Assembly: GCF_900111165.1 (NCBI RefSeq)
Contig: NZ_FOGH01000016.1
Coordinates: 1 to 56,717, forward strand
Source: Nitrosomonas sp. Nm51
GTDB lineage: Bacteria > Pseudomonadota > Gammaproteobacteria > Burkholderiales > Nitrosomonadaceae
Direction: 5' to 3'
Length of the DNA stretch: 56,717 nt
Position numbers and translations under genes: made by a program. Shown in pieces: positions 35,677 through 44,741 of the stretch; position 1 is the first letter of the stretch; the number at the start of each line of letters is the position of its first letter. The notes under the pieces were generated by a model. The model had not been told where the DNA came from. It saw only the letters and a program-made list of their open reading frames with translations, and did not search any database.

Positions 35677-35703
35677 TAAAGTTTATTAGCAGTGTGTCGA
35701 TGT
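35677..35703 (+). promoter_or_regulatory. Sigma-28 (FliA)-type promoter for flgM-flgN
   Basis: TAAAGTTT (35677-35684), an 11-bp spacer, then GTCGATGT (35696-35703). The sigma-28 consensus is TAAAGTTT, 11 bp, GCCGATAA: the -35 element and spacing are exact and five of eight -10 bases agree. It sits 36 bp upstream of the flgM start. Expression of flgM from a FliA promoter is the established logic of flagellar late genes. Confidence 0.75.
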
Positions 35704-35738
35704 AACATTCAACTAAAATAATTGATAAGGAATTTAAA

Positions 35739-36056
35739 TTGAAAGTCGATAATTCAATACAATCAGTAACAAATGTTTCATCTGGAGACGTTAAAAAACG
35801 TTCTGAAAGCGCGACATCTTCATCGAGTATTCATTCTGAAAATGCAAATAGCGCTGTCCATATCAGCGCACACTCGACAAATCTGAAAGCGGCTGAGAAT
35901 GTTTCTAATAATGAAGCTATTGTTGATCTGTCCCGTGTTCAAGAAATCAAGTCAGCGATTAGTGAAGGCACTTTTAAAGTCAATCCCGACGTAATCGCTG
36001 ATCGCTTACTTGAAACTGCAAAGGAATTAATACAGAGTAAAGAAAGGCATTCTTGA
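35739..36056 (+). CDS. flgM: Anti-sigma-28 factor FlgM
   Basis: FlgM holds the flagellar sigma factor FliA inactive until the hook-basal body is complete and FlgM is exported. The 105-residue protein has a disordered Ser/Asn-rich N-terminal half and the conserved C-terminal FliA-binding helices: VDLSRVQEIKSAISEGTFKVN then PDVIADRLLETAKELI. The start is TTG at 35739, supported by an AAGGA Shine-Dalgarno seven bases before it; there is no in-frame ATG at the N-terminus. Its TGA stop overlaps the flgN ATG by one base. Confidence 0.93.
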   Translation: MKVDNSIQSVTNVSSGDVKKRSESATSSSSIHSENANSAVHISAHSTNLKAAENVSNNEAIVDLSRVQEIKSAISEGTFKVNPDVIADRLLETAKELIQSKERHS

Positions 36057-36505
36057 TGACAGTAATTCAAAGATCGGAAAGTTTTGCTGCTGTCATTGAC
36101 AGTGAAATTGGTACAGCTAAGGCATTTGTAGAGGTATTAAAAAAAGAAGAGGGTGCCTTGATTCATGGCCGCATTGATGAGCTTGATATGCTGGCTTCGG
36201 ACAAGACCCGATTAGTTGAAAAACTGGAAAACCTGTCTAAACAAAGAAAACAATACTTATCTTTCTTGGGTTATTCTCCTGATAAAAGTGGCATGCAACT
36301 ATGGTTGATGAAGCAAGCAGGCGTTGAACTGCAAGAGCAATGGAATCAATTAATGGAACTAGCAAAAACTGCCCAGCAGATTAATCGGACAAATGGAAGC
36401 GTTATTTCAACGTATTTGCAATATAATCAACGTGCGTATTTGGCGCTACAAAGCGCTTCCGGTAATATCTCACTTTACGGTCCTAAAGGTCAGGCTTTTA
36501 TTTAA
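36056..36505 (+). CDS. flgN: Flagellar export chaperone FlgN
   Basis: FlgN escorts the hook-filament junction proteins FlgK and FlgL to the export apparatus. The 149-residue helical protein matches the FlgN family: FVEVLKKEEGALIHGRIDELDMLASDKTRLVEKLENL near the N-terminus and a C-terminal helix ending QRAYLALQSASG. It follows flgM with a one-base stop/start overlap (TGATG). No other flagellar gene is in the window. Confidence 0.88.
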   Translation: MTVIQRSESFAAVIDSEIGTAKAFVEVLKKEEGALIHGRIDELDMLASDKTRLVEKLENLSKQRKQYLSFLGYSPDKSGMQLWLMKQAGVELQEQWNQLMELAKTAQQINRTNGSVISTYLQYNQRAYLALQSASGNISLYGPKGQAFI

Positions 36506-37075
36506 ACTAATCATAGTGCCTATTAAAACCAGCTAATTTTAATTAAGGTTTTGTTTTATAGTCTATTTCTTTGCGGCAGGTAAATATAACTTTGGCCGTC
36601 GTTCGCTGTCTTTGCCTGTTTGACGATGCTGGCGTTTCTGGTTGATCAGGTACAACATTGCTGCGTTTTGTTTCAAAGCGGGCAAAGCAAAATACAGAGC
36701 GCAATACATATTTCCGGGAGAAAGTGCGTGGATGATTCCTCCTCTACCTCCTCCGGATTGGAAAACTTTGTATAAGACCATCGCCTTTGGTATAAAACCA
36801 GCCGTGCCCGTCTATAATGATTCTTCTTGATAGATAGGACCGGGTCAACGTATGCTCGAAGCGTGTTTCAGTTCTAACGCAGCCAATCTAACAACCAGCG
36901 TCAGACGGATGGTTTCGCTTTCCCTGAAAAAACAAATTGCATAAACGATCCACCAAATTGAATTTGGAATGAAGGTTTTCGAATTAGCGGGAAGTGCTGG
37001 TTAAAAAGGTGTTTAGTTTTTCTCTACACATATAATGATAAAATTCGTTAACAATATGCACACTTTTGCAAAATA
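36506..37075. other. 570-bp region without a convincing gene
   Basis: Frames at 36563-36781 (minus) and 36642-36830 (plus) are short, overlap each other and match nothing known. The sequence around 36590-36840 has a decayed appearance. A promoter for the sulfotransferase may lie in the A/T-rich 37000-37070 part. Nothing else could be supported. Confidence 0.4.
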
Positions 37076-37834
37076 ATGGGTATGTCTATGAAGAATGTAA
37101 TTATTCTCACGCATGGATGGACAGGCAGTTCGGTGTTTGCAGCATTATTGGGGAAAGCAGGTTACTGGTATGGCGAGGATACATTTCAAAAAACCGATTA
37201 TGACACCTACGAGAATCTCAAGTTAGTTGAATTGAATAATCAACTGTTATCCGAATTAGGTTATACGGGAAATCGCGAGCATGAGATTCTTTCTTCGAAT
37301 GTACTGGATGATTTGGCGCGAAGTGCTGAAAAGATCGACCTTGCGCCGTACAAGCAATTTCTGGAAAATTGCCAACAGCATAGGCCATGGGTCTGGAAAG
37401 ATCCAAGACTTGCATTAACAATACGTATCTGGGCGAAACTTCTGCCGCTTGATGACGTCACGTTTATGGTCCTTACGCGTGATGATGAACAAGCATGGAT
37501 TACGTCCAACTTACGCCGACATATTCAAAGTTATGCGTTCACCCGTGAGTATAACGCTGCCATCACCGAAAGTATAAAAAAATTCCTGTACGAGCATCGT
37601 CAGGAATTCATCGAATTTAAGTTTGAGGATTTGCAGCTAACACCGGAAAAAACGTTAGAAGCACTCAATCATTTTTTGTATCTCCGCCTGACAATGGACA
37701 ATTTAAAATCAGTATATAAATTTCCGCTCTACAAAAAGACTAGAGGCCTGAAAGACAAGCTGACCGCGTGGCTCATTTATTTAAAAAACTATCGCCATCG
37801 ATATGATACACACTCAGCTGAAAACAAATTGTAA
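37076..37834 (+). CDS. P-loop sulfotransferase-like protein
   Basis: A 252-residue cytoplasmic protein. The N-terminal IILTHGWTGSSVFAALLGKAG is the PAPS 5'-phosphosulfate-binding loop form of the sulfotransferase superfamily, and WVWKDPRLALTIRIWAKLL followed by FMVLTRDDEQAW resembles the 3'-phosphate-binding region with Arg and nearby acidic residues. It would move sulfate from PAPS to an unknown acceptor, perhaps a surface glycan given the flippase downstream. Three in-frame ATGs occur in the first five codons; none has a strong Shine-Dalgarno. Confidence 0.7.
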   Translation: MGMSMKNVIILTHGWTGSSVFAALLGKAGYWYGEDTFQKTDYDTYENLKLVELNNQLLSELGYTGNREHEILSSNVLDDLARSAEKIDLAPYKQFLENCQQHRPWVWKDPRLALTIRIWAKLLPLDDVTFMVLTRDDEQAWITSNLRRHIQSYAFTREYNAAITESIKKFLYEHRQEFIEFKFEDLQLTPEKTLEALNHFLYLRLTMDNLKSVYKFPLYKKTRGLKDKLTAWLIYLKNYRHRYDTHSAENKL

Positions 37835-38239
37835 CTATTTTCCCCTGAGAAATACCAAAAAATACTTGACAGGCTTTGGGGCAATTAAAATTCAAACATT
37901 GCACTCAGAAATTATTACCTTTGAGCGGCCTCAGATGAGTCACTGATGAATCTACTGGGCCACAAGATGAACAAAAATCCTCATAAAAACTGCGTAAGCA
38001 GGCTTTTAAATGGTAAAAAGGTGATGTTATCATTAAATTCCGTGGTTTCTTGATGACCAGTATAGACAAAACTTGCGTTCGACAACAAACCGACGGCATT
38101 AAAGTTGAGTTTGAACAATTGTACAAGCGAGGCAAGATAATGCCTGAAGTGCGTGCATTAATGAACAAGCATGCTGTTGATCATTGATTTGATTCTGTCT
38201 ATTTTTCAGGAGCGTCGAGCCAGAATTGATGTTCTATTT
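37835..38239. other. Region between the sulfotransferase and the IS66 remnant
   Basis: A 44-codon frame at 38054-38188 (starting MTSIDKTCVRQQTDGIKVEF) is readable but has no Shine-Dalgarno and no recognised family; it could be the 3' piece of a gene broken by the IS66 insertion. Nothing else is evident. Confidence 0.35.
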
Positions 38240-39311
38240 GGAAAGTGGCTGAGCATATTGATACAGAGATCAAACAATGTCCCCGTTGTCAGTACACCAC
38301 CAAGGGACACTTTCCTGCAGAACTGTATGACGGAAAACAATATGGCAACGGCGTTAAGGTGCTGATGATCAGCCTGCCATTCTATCAGATGTTGCACTGA
38401 ACCGGGCAGGTCAGATGGTGCAGCCTTTGATTGACGAGACTTTGTCTGACACGACACCGGCGGACTGGGAAGATCGGGCCATTACGCAATGCTGCAGAGT
38501 CCGATTATGTTTGTTGATGAAACCGGATTAAGCGTTGGCCGGAAAAACCACTGGATACGGGTTTGTTGCGCAGGTGGCATTACACTGAAACGGTTGCATC
38601 AAAAGCGTGGCAAAGAAGCCATTGAGCCCATCCATATTATTCCCAGTTATGGCGCCATCATCGTGCATGACTGCCGGGAATCCTATTTGAGCTATGATCA
38701 TTGCTCATTGCGGTCATGGATTGTGCAGTGCGTATTTGTTACGTCAGTTAACATTGTTGGTGGAAGCCAGCCAGTATGCCTGGGTGAAAAATATGAGAAA
38801 ACTACTGCTAAAGCCCGCCATGAAGTGTCGCAATCGGATGGTAAGTGCCTGGATAGCATCGTATACAAAGAACTTCAAAAACATTATCGCAATCTGTGGG
38901 TGCGCAGTGAAAAAGAAATGCCGGGTATCCTGCCCAAAGCTGCAGGAAGCCGTGACAAAACGGGTAAATCCGATGTGCATAATCTGCTTGAGCGATTGCG
39001 TAAATATGAATCGACTGTTTTGCTATTTGCTAGAAACCCGCAGCTTGCCTTCACCAATAACCGCAGTGAACGGAACTGTATGGCTAAGAGTAAATAAAAA
39101 GTATCCGGCTATTTTCGAAGCGGGCTATATGCGTAGACTTATTGCCGTATTATCGGCTATCTGCAGACTATGGCCAACAAAGTCATCAACCCCATCAACC
39201 CCATCAACCCCATCAACCCCATCAACCCCATCAACCCCATCCCCGCTATTCAAATGGCCTTGGCTGGACAGGCTGTTGAAGGGAGCGAGTAGTCACCTGT
39301 TTCGTTCATAA
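38240..39311 (+). pseudogene. IS66-family transposase (TnpC), multiply frameshifted
   Basis: The zinc-binding region is visible at 38250-38400 (TEIKQCPRCQYTTKGHFPAE), the catalytic core from 38489 (MFVDETGLSVGRKNHWIRV, IIVHDCRESYLSYDH), and the C-terminal FTNNRSERN motif near 39050, but in at least three frames with stops and a gap between zinc-binding and core regions. After 39097 the IS66 tail continues in another frame (KVSGYFRSG, IIGYLQTMANKV). It cannot be functional. It differs from the remnant at the left edge in sequence, so two different IS66 copies are present. Confidence 0.85.
39185..39238 (+). repeat. Six tandem copies of a 9-bp unit in the IS66 tail
   Basis: ATCAACCCC is repeated six times without change. 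In the original IS66 frame it reads Ile-Asn-Pro repeats, an expansion of the single INP found before PAIQMALAGQAV. The perfect copies suggest recent slippage. Confidence 0.95.
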
Positions 39312-39321
39312 AGTCGACACC

Positions 39322-40755
39322 ATGGATATTAGGGCAAAGGTACTTTCTGGACTTCGATGGACTGTGACTGCGCGCTTTGTTGGCCAGTTATTTAACTGGG
39401 TAGTAACTATTATCGTGATCCGGATTTTGAGTCCGGAAGATTATGGTTTGCTGGCCATGGCAACAGTATTCGTATCATTCTTATTGTTGTTGGGTACACT
39501 CGGCCTCGATGTCCCGCTCGTTCAAAACAAAGATCTGACTGAAAATGAACGTCGTCAAATTTTTGCAGCAGTTGTTTTGGCTAACCTGACAATTTTTGCT
39601 GGATTATTATTGTGCGCGCCGCTCATTGCCGGCTTTTTTGGTGAGCCCTTGTTAAGTTCCATTGTTCGGGTCATGTCAATCAGTTTTATATTTGAGATTT
39701 TTATAATCTTACCGTTAGTCCAGCTTGATAAAGAAATTTCGTTTAAGTATCGTTCTATTGTTGAATTAATTTCGACGGTATTCGCCAGCCTGTCAGTGTT
39801 GCTTTTTGCCTATCAGGGTCTGGGTATTTGGTCGCTTGTATTTGGATCATTAATCTTGAATGCGGGAAGAACGATTGGCATGAATATTATCTCTCCGGCT
39901 TGGTGTAAGCCCGATTTCTTTTTTACAGGGCTCAAACATCTGTTTTCATCAGGTGGCTTTGTAGTGCTCGGACGGTGTTTACGGTATGTGCATGCAGAGT
40001 CGGACAAACTGATAGGTGGGCGTGTTATGGGGGCCGATCTGCTTGGTTATTATGCCGTAGCATACCATTTAGCTTCATTTCCAATTGAGAAGCTGTCTGG
40101 ACTTGTCCAGTCCATTGCTTTTCCAGCTTTTTCTAAAGCACAGCAGATTACAAATAAGACGGGTGCCTATTTCTTAAAAGCAAACCAGGTTGCCTGTGTT
40201 ATAGCTTTTCCAGTTTTTTTGGGGATTTCTTGTACAGCGCCTGAGTTAGTAAAAATTTTTCTCGGTGAAAAATGGGAGTCAGTGATTTTGCCCCTGCAGA
40301 TACTTGCACTTATTATGCCGTTAAGAGCGCTCGGTAACATTATTACTCCGCTGTTATGGGGAATAGGAAAGCCGCATGTGAATGCATTCAACTTATTTAT
40401 TGCATCAATTATCATGTCAATTTCGTTCCTGATCGGTGCTCAATGGGAAGCATATGGGCTTGCGTTAAGCTGGTTATTTGCTTTTCCGGTGGTTTATTAT
40501 TTTTTTCTTATCAGAACATGCCCGCTGATTGGAATTGATGTGTACGACTGCTTGAAAACAATGATAGGTCCCGCGGTTTCGAGTTTTGTCATGTTTTTGT
40601 CAGTTATTTATCTAAATCCATTTGCTTTTGGTTCGTCTGGGGATATATTGCACCTGCTTCAACTTGTTGCAATTGGCATTATAACGTATCTGTCTGTTAT
40701 GTGGTTGTTTTTTCGAGACAATGTCCTTGTTGCATTCGATTTAATAAAAAAGTAA
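39322..40755 (+). CDS. Polysaccharide flippase (MOP superfamily, Wzx-like)
   Basis: A 477-residue integral membrane protein with 12 to 14 predicted helices. The start LSGLRWTVTARFVGQLFNWVVTIIVIRILSPEDYGLLAMATVF is typical of the lipopolysaccharide/exopolysaccharide flippase branch (RfbX/WzxC-like). It should move lipid-linked glycan units across the inner membrane. No glycosyltransferase is next to it; the IS66 remnant directly upstream may have broken a larger surface-glycan locus that included the sulfotransferase. The ATG at 39322 has no strong Shine-Dalgarno. Confidence 0.88.
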   Translation: MDIRAKVLSGLRWTVTARFVGQLFNWVVTIIVIRILSPEDYGLLAMATVFVSFLLLLGTLGLDVPLVQNKDLTENERRQIFAAVVLANLTIFAGLLLCAPLIAGFFGEPLLSSIVRVMSISFIFEIFIILPLVQLDKEISFKYRSIVELISTVFASLSVLLFAYQGLGIWSLVFGSLILNAGRTIGMNIISPAWCKPDFFFTGLKHLFSSGGFVVLGRCLRYVHAESDKLIGGRVMGADLLGYYAVAYHLASFPIEKLSGLVQSIAFPAFSKAQQITNKTGAYFLKANQVACVIAFPVFLGISCTAPELVKIFLGEKWESVILPLQILALIMPLRALGNIITPLLWGIGKPHVNAFNLFIASIIMSISFLIGAQWEAYGLALSWLFAFPVVYYFFLIRTCPLIGIDVYDCLKTMIGPAVSSFVMFLSVIYLNPFAFGSSGDILHLLQLVAIGIITYLSVMWLFFRDNVLVAFDLIKK

Positions 40756-40821
40756 TGTAATTGTTCAGTGAACAGCTAACTGGCAGATACCTTCCGCCTG
40801 ATTAAAAACCATGACGTTATA

Positions 40822-42327
40822 CTAATGCTTGTCCATCCGGCGGTACTGAATTGCCTCGGCAATATGCTGGCTGCCAATTTTTTCGGAACCCGATAAATCT
40901 GCGATGGTGCGCGCGAGTTTGAGTATACGGTGATACGCACGGGCGGACAGATTCAGGCAGTCGATCGCCTGTTTAAGCAGTGTTTCGCTGACGGTGTCGA
41001 GTGCGCAGTATCGGTCGATTTCTTCTACACTCAGCAGGTTGTTGGTTTTGTTCTGACGCTTAAGCTGTCGCTGACAGGATCGTTCAACGCGTTTTCGTAT
41101 CACACTGCTTTTTTCACCAGTGGTTTGCTGACGCATCAGTTCTTCCTGTAGCAGTGCCGGTACTTCAATTTGAATGTCAATGCGGTCAAGCAAAGGCCCT
41201 GAAATTTTGCCGCGGTAGCGTGCAATCTGGTCGGGTGTGCAGTGACATTTGCCGGAATGATGGCCCAGGTAACCGCAGGGGCAGGGATTCATGGCGGCAA
41301 TCAGCTGGAAACGTGCGGGAAACTCGGCCTGACGGGCAGCGCGGGAAATAGTGATTTTACCGGATTCAAGTGGTTCGCGTAGTACTTCCAGCACTTTGCG
41401 GTCGAATTCAGCGAGTTCGTCAAGGAATAATACGCCGTGCATCGCCAGTGATATTTCACCGGGGCGCGGATAACTGCCGCCGCCCACGAGTGCAACGCCG
41501 GATGCTGTGTGATGCGGCGAACGGTAAGGCCTGCGCTTCCAGTTGATAATGTCAAAACTGCCATGGCTTAAAGACTGTAGGGCGGCCGATTCCAGCGCTT
41601 CGTCTTCGGTCATGGGTGGCAGAATGCCTGGAAAACGCGCCGCGAGCATTGATTTGCCGGTGCCGGGCGGACCGATCATCAGCACGCTGTGATTACCGGC
41701 GGCGGCGATTTCCAGTGCGCGTTTGACTTTCGCCTGTCCCTTGACTTCGACCATGTCCGGATAATCCGGTATACCGTCCCGGGTATCCGGCAGGCTGCTA
41801 TAAACGGGCAGCGTTTCTTGACCTGTCAGGTGTGCGCAGATTTGCAGTAATGATCGTGCGGCATAGACATGCGCCTGTCTGACCAGTGCGGCTTCAGCAG
41901 CATTGTGATGCGGCAGAACAAAACTGCGGCCCGACTGCGCGGCGCGGTAGGTCATGGCCAGCGCGCCGTGTATTGGGCGTAGCTCCCCAGTCAGTGCCAG
42001 TTCTCCGGCCCATTCATACTGATCCAGTTTCTCGGCAGGTATTTGTCCCGATGCGGCAAGAATGCCCAGCGCAATCGGCAAATCAAACCGGCCGCTTTCC
42101 TTGGGTAAATCCGCAGGCGCCAGATTGACGGTGATACGTTGCGCCGGGATTTTAAAGTGGGCGGTTTGCAACGCGGCTCTGACACGGTCCTTGCTTTCCT
42201 TGACTTCAGTTTCCGGTAAACCAACGATCGTGAAGCTCGGCAACCCGTTGGCAATGTGCGTTTCTACCGTGACAAGCGGTGCGTGCATACCCGACAGGGC
42301 GCGGCTGTATAAAACGGCTAGCGACAT
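40822..42327 (-). CDS. comM: YifB/ComM-family AAA+ ATPase (Mg-chelatase-like)
   Basis: ComM is a hexameric helicase that aids branch migration during natural transformation. The 501-residue protein has the N-terminal Lon-like domain (GLPSFTIVGLPETEVKESKDRVRAA), the Walker A GPPGTGKSMLA, Walker B GVLFLDELAEF, and the MNPCPCGYLGH cysteine cluster, followed by the C-terminal AAA lid. Full length for the family. It converges on the flippase gene and is followed upstream by ubiK in the same direction. Confidence 0.93.
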   Translation of the reverse strand: MSLAVLYSRALSGMHAPLVTVETHIANGLPSFTIVGLPETEVKESKDRVRAALQTAHFKIPAQRITVNLAPADLPKESGRFDLPIALGILAASGQIPAEKLDQYEWAGELALTGELRPIHGALAMTYRAAQSGRSFVLPHHNAAEAALVRQAHVYAARSLLQICAHLTGQETLPVYSSLPDTRDGIPDYPDMVEVKGQAKVKRALEIAAAGNHSVLMIGPPGTGKSMLAARFPGILPPMTEDEALESAALQSLSHGSFDIINWKRRPYRSPHHTASGVALVGGGSYPRPGEISLAMHGVLFLDELAEFDRKVLEVLREPLESGKITISRAARQAEFPARFQLIAAMNPCPCGYLGHHSGKCHCTPDQIARYRGKISGPLLDRIDIQIEVPALLQEELMRQQTTGEKSSVIRKRVERSCQRQLKRQNKTNNLLSVEEIDRYCALDTVSETLLKQAIDCLNLSARAYHRILKLARTIADLSGSEKIGSQHIAEAIQYRRMDKH

Positions 42328-42437
42328 GTGAAAAACAGGCTTGTTTTAACTTTAACTGTTTGTCCATATAAGCGGCTTTTTGCAGGTAAAGTCAACATTG
42401 ATCTTCCTGCCGCAGTGTATGTTTGCAGAGTGCTTCG

Positions 42438-42758
42438 CTAGGTTGAAGCGGTTTGCGCAGGGTCGGTATCAGCGTTGCGTTCGGTTTCGGGCTCGGTTGT
42501 AGCCTGGTTTTCCGTTTCTGGCAGGCCAAGCTGCTGCTCAAGTTCTTTGACTTTGGTCTCGAGCTGAATCAACTTCTCGCGTGTTCGCAACAGCACTTCA
42601 TGCTGTACGTCAAATTCCTCCCGCGTTACCAGATCGAGACGGGAGAAAACGCCGGACAATACAGCACGCATGTTTTTTTCGACATCCTTAGCCGGACTGT
42701 TTTGCAGGATTTCACTGACTTTTGAATTGATTTCTTCAATAACATTTTTATTCAGCAT
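42438..42758 (-). CDS. ubiK: Ubiquinone biosynthesis accessory factor UbiK (YqiC/BMFP family)
   Basis: A 106-residue coiled-coil protein: EEINSKVSEILQNSPAKDVEKNMRAVLSGVFSRLDLVTREEFDVQHEVLLRTREKL then a C-terminal acidic, Thr/Glu-rich tail. The family binds UbiJ and lipids and supports aerobic ubiquinone synthesis; it was earlier called BMFP. The ATG at 42758 has a GGAG Shine-Dalgarno seven bases upstream and matches the family start; the frame is open to 42839. Transcribed towards comM. Confidence 0.88.
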   Translation of the reverse strand: MLNKNVIEEINSKVSEILQNSPAKDVEKNMRAVLSGVFSRLDLVTREEFDVQHEVLLRTREKLIQLETKVKELEQQLGLPETENQATTEPETERNADTDPAQTAST

Positions 42759-43015
42759 TGTTTTCTCCATTAGAGTTAGTTGTGACGGCCGGTAGTTAAT
42801 GGGAAGCAACCGTATCGTGATAAAATGCAGCACGATCAATTGAATTTAATAATGACCGCACGATATACACACTTGTTATTATCAGCGCTTAATCGGCAGC
42901 TGTTCGATTTGGTAAAAGTAAAAATATGCCGGTCAGTTTTGATCGTAACAGGATTTGATGGCAGGGTCATCCTCAAACAGATCTTAAAACAGATTTACAA
43001 CGTTTTAATATACGC

Positions 43016-44017
43016 ATGAATCGCTCTCAACTTCTTGAAAACTGGATACAACATCAGTTTCCGGGGATGCCGTTTACACTGCAGCCGACGTCTGCAGACG
43101 CCAGTTTCCGGCGTTATTTTCGTGTTCGTATCGGCGATAAAACGCTGATTGTGATGGATGCGCCGCCTGCGCAAGAAGACTGCGCGCCGTTTATTCATGT
43201 CGCGAAATTATTGGCAAATGCGGTGCATGTTCCGAAAATTCACGGGCAGGATGCGTCGCAAGGTTTTTTGCTGCTATCAGATCTGGGTGATTTAACCTAC
43301 CTGCGAGCGCTCACCGAACAGCCTGAAACGGCGCATCGGCTATATGCACAGGCAACTGATGCGCTGGTCAGTATGCAGTTGATCCAGACATTGGAAAATT
43401 TGCCTGCCTATGACGAGAAGCTGCTGCGGTTTGAACTGAATCTTTTTCCTGAGTGGTATATTGCGAGTCATTTACAGGTTGAACTGAGTGATAAACAAAA
43501 AAAAGCGCTCGGACAGGTGTTCACACGCATACTGCAGAATAATCTGGCACAACCATGTGTTTTTGTGCATCGGGACTATCATTCGCGCAATCTGATGGTG
43601 TCCGAACCTAATCCGGGTATTTTGGACTTTCAGGATGCAGTGGCAGGTCCGGTTACTTATGATCTGGTTTCCCTGTTCAAGGATGCCTATATTCAGTGGG
43701 ATGAAGCGCAGATTCTCGACTGGACGATCCGCTACTGGGAGAAAGCACGCCGGGCCGGAGTGCCTGTGCAGCGTGATTTTGGTGATTTTTACCGTGACTT
43801 TGAATGGATGGGCGTGCAGCGCCATATCAAGGTGCTCGGTATATTTGCACGTTTGGCGTATCGTGATGGTAAGCATGCTTATTTGGATGACATGCCCCTG
43901 GTTATGCGTTATTTGCGCAAAACATGCGAGCGTTACCACGAATTGAGCCGCCTGCTCAATTTGCTGGACGAACTGGGCGAAAACGAATCAAACCGGAAAA
44001 TTGGCTACACATTCTGA
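43016..44017 (+). CDS. amgK: N-acetylmuramate/N-acetylglucosamine kinase AmgK
   Basis: AmgK phosphorylates the anomeric position of MurNAc released from cell-wall turnover, the first step of a salvage route that bypasses de novo UDP-MurNAc synthesis. The 333-residue protein belongs to the aminoglycoside-phosphotransferase fold: ADASFRRYFRV, LLLSDLGDLTYL, catalytic VFVHRDYHSRNLM and the metal-binding ILDFQDAVAGP. Next to murU, with which it overlaps by 17 bp, the assignment is strong. Confidence 0.92.
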   Translation: MNRSQLLENWIQHQFPGMPFTLQPTSADASFRRYFRVRIGDKTLIVMDAPPAQEDCAPFIHVAKLLANAVHVPKIHGQDASQGFLLLSDLGDLTYLRALTEQPETAHRLYAQATDALVSMQLIQTLENLPAYDEKLLRFELNLFPEWYIASHLQVELSDKQKKALGQVFTRILQNNLAQPCVFVHRDYHSRNLMVSEPNPGILDFQDAVAGPVTYDLVSLFKDAYIQWDEAQILDWTIRYWEKARRAGVPVQRDFGDFYRDFEWMGVQRHIKVLGIFARLAYRDGKHAYLDDMPLVMRYLRKTCERYHELSRLLNLLDELGENESNRKIGYTF

Positions 44018-44741
44018 ACCCGTGCCATACCATGCCATGATTCTGGCTGCCGGGCGGGGCGAGCGTATGCGGCCGTTAACGGATGCACAGCCGAAGCCGT
44101 TGCTGCGTGCCGGCAGCCGCCGGCTAATTGAATACCACATCAGCAGTCTTGCGCATGCGGGCTTTCAGCATATCGTCATTAACCACGCGTATCTTGGCAC
44201 AATGATCGAAGATGCACTGGGCAACGGAGCGCGATACGGTATTCAAATTAGCTATTCACCAGAAAAAAAAGTGCTGGAAACAGCGGGGGGCATCGCGAAT
44301 GCACTTCCGCTACTGACAGATGCTGGTTATCACCGTCCTTTTCTGGTGGTCAATGCGGATATTTACTGCGAGTTTGATTATACGAGCCTTTTACCCATTC
44401 TGCAGGTTATGCACCGAAACAGTTCAGGACGGCATGCACATCTGGTTCTGGTCAATAATCCATTGCATCATGCCGAAGGTGATTTTGCATTGAAACAAGA
44501 TCGTGTTGTGTTAACAAGGGAAGATTTTCTGACGTTTAGCGGCATCGGTGTTTATCATCCACTGCTGTTTGAGGATGTGACGCCAGGTAAACCGGTTAAG
44601 CTTGCACTGATATTGCGTGCGGCGATCAATAATGCATGTGTGACAGGTGAATTTTTTCCAGGCATCTGGATGGATATCGGAACGCCTGATAGACTGATGC
44701 AACTGGACAGCCTGCTGAATGCGCGACATGCGAACGGCTAG
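44001..44741 (+). CDS. murU: N-acetylmuramate-1-phosphate uridylyltransferase MurU
   Basis: MurU converts MurNAc-1-phosphate to UDP-MurNAc after AmgK. The sequence shows the nucleotidyltransferase signature AMILAAGRGERMRPLTDAQPKPLL and VVNADIYCEFDY. The start is uncertain: TTG 44001 gives 246 residues and overlaps amgK, GTG 44022 and ATG 44037 are alternatives close to the family N-terminus. The TAG stop (44739-44741) is the left CTAG of repeat A4. Confidence 0.9.
   Translation: MATHSEPVPYHAMILAAGRGERMRPLTDAQPKPLLRAGSRRLIEYHISSLAHAGFQHIVINHAYLGTMIEDALGNGARYGIQISYSPEKKVLETAGGIANALPLLTDAGYHRPFLVVNADIYCEFDYTSLLPILQVMHRNSSGRHAHLVLVNNPLHHAEGDFALKQDRVVLTREDFLTFSGIGVYHPLLFEDVTPGKPVKLALILRAAINNACVTGEFFPGIWMDIGTPDRLMQLDSLLNARHANG

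Noticed and set aside
36563..36830. Overlapping short open frames on both strands
   Set aside because: Short, mutually exclusive and unrelated to known families.
39185..39238. Possible CRISPR-like array
   Set aside because: The units are 9 bp and contiguous, with no spacers; it is a simple tandem repeat.
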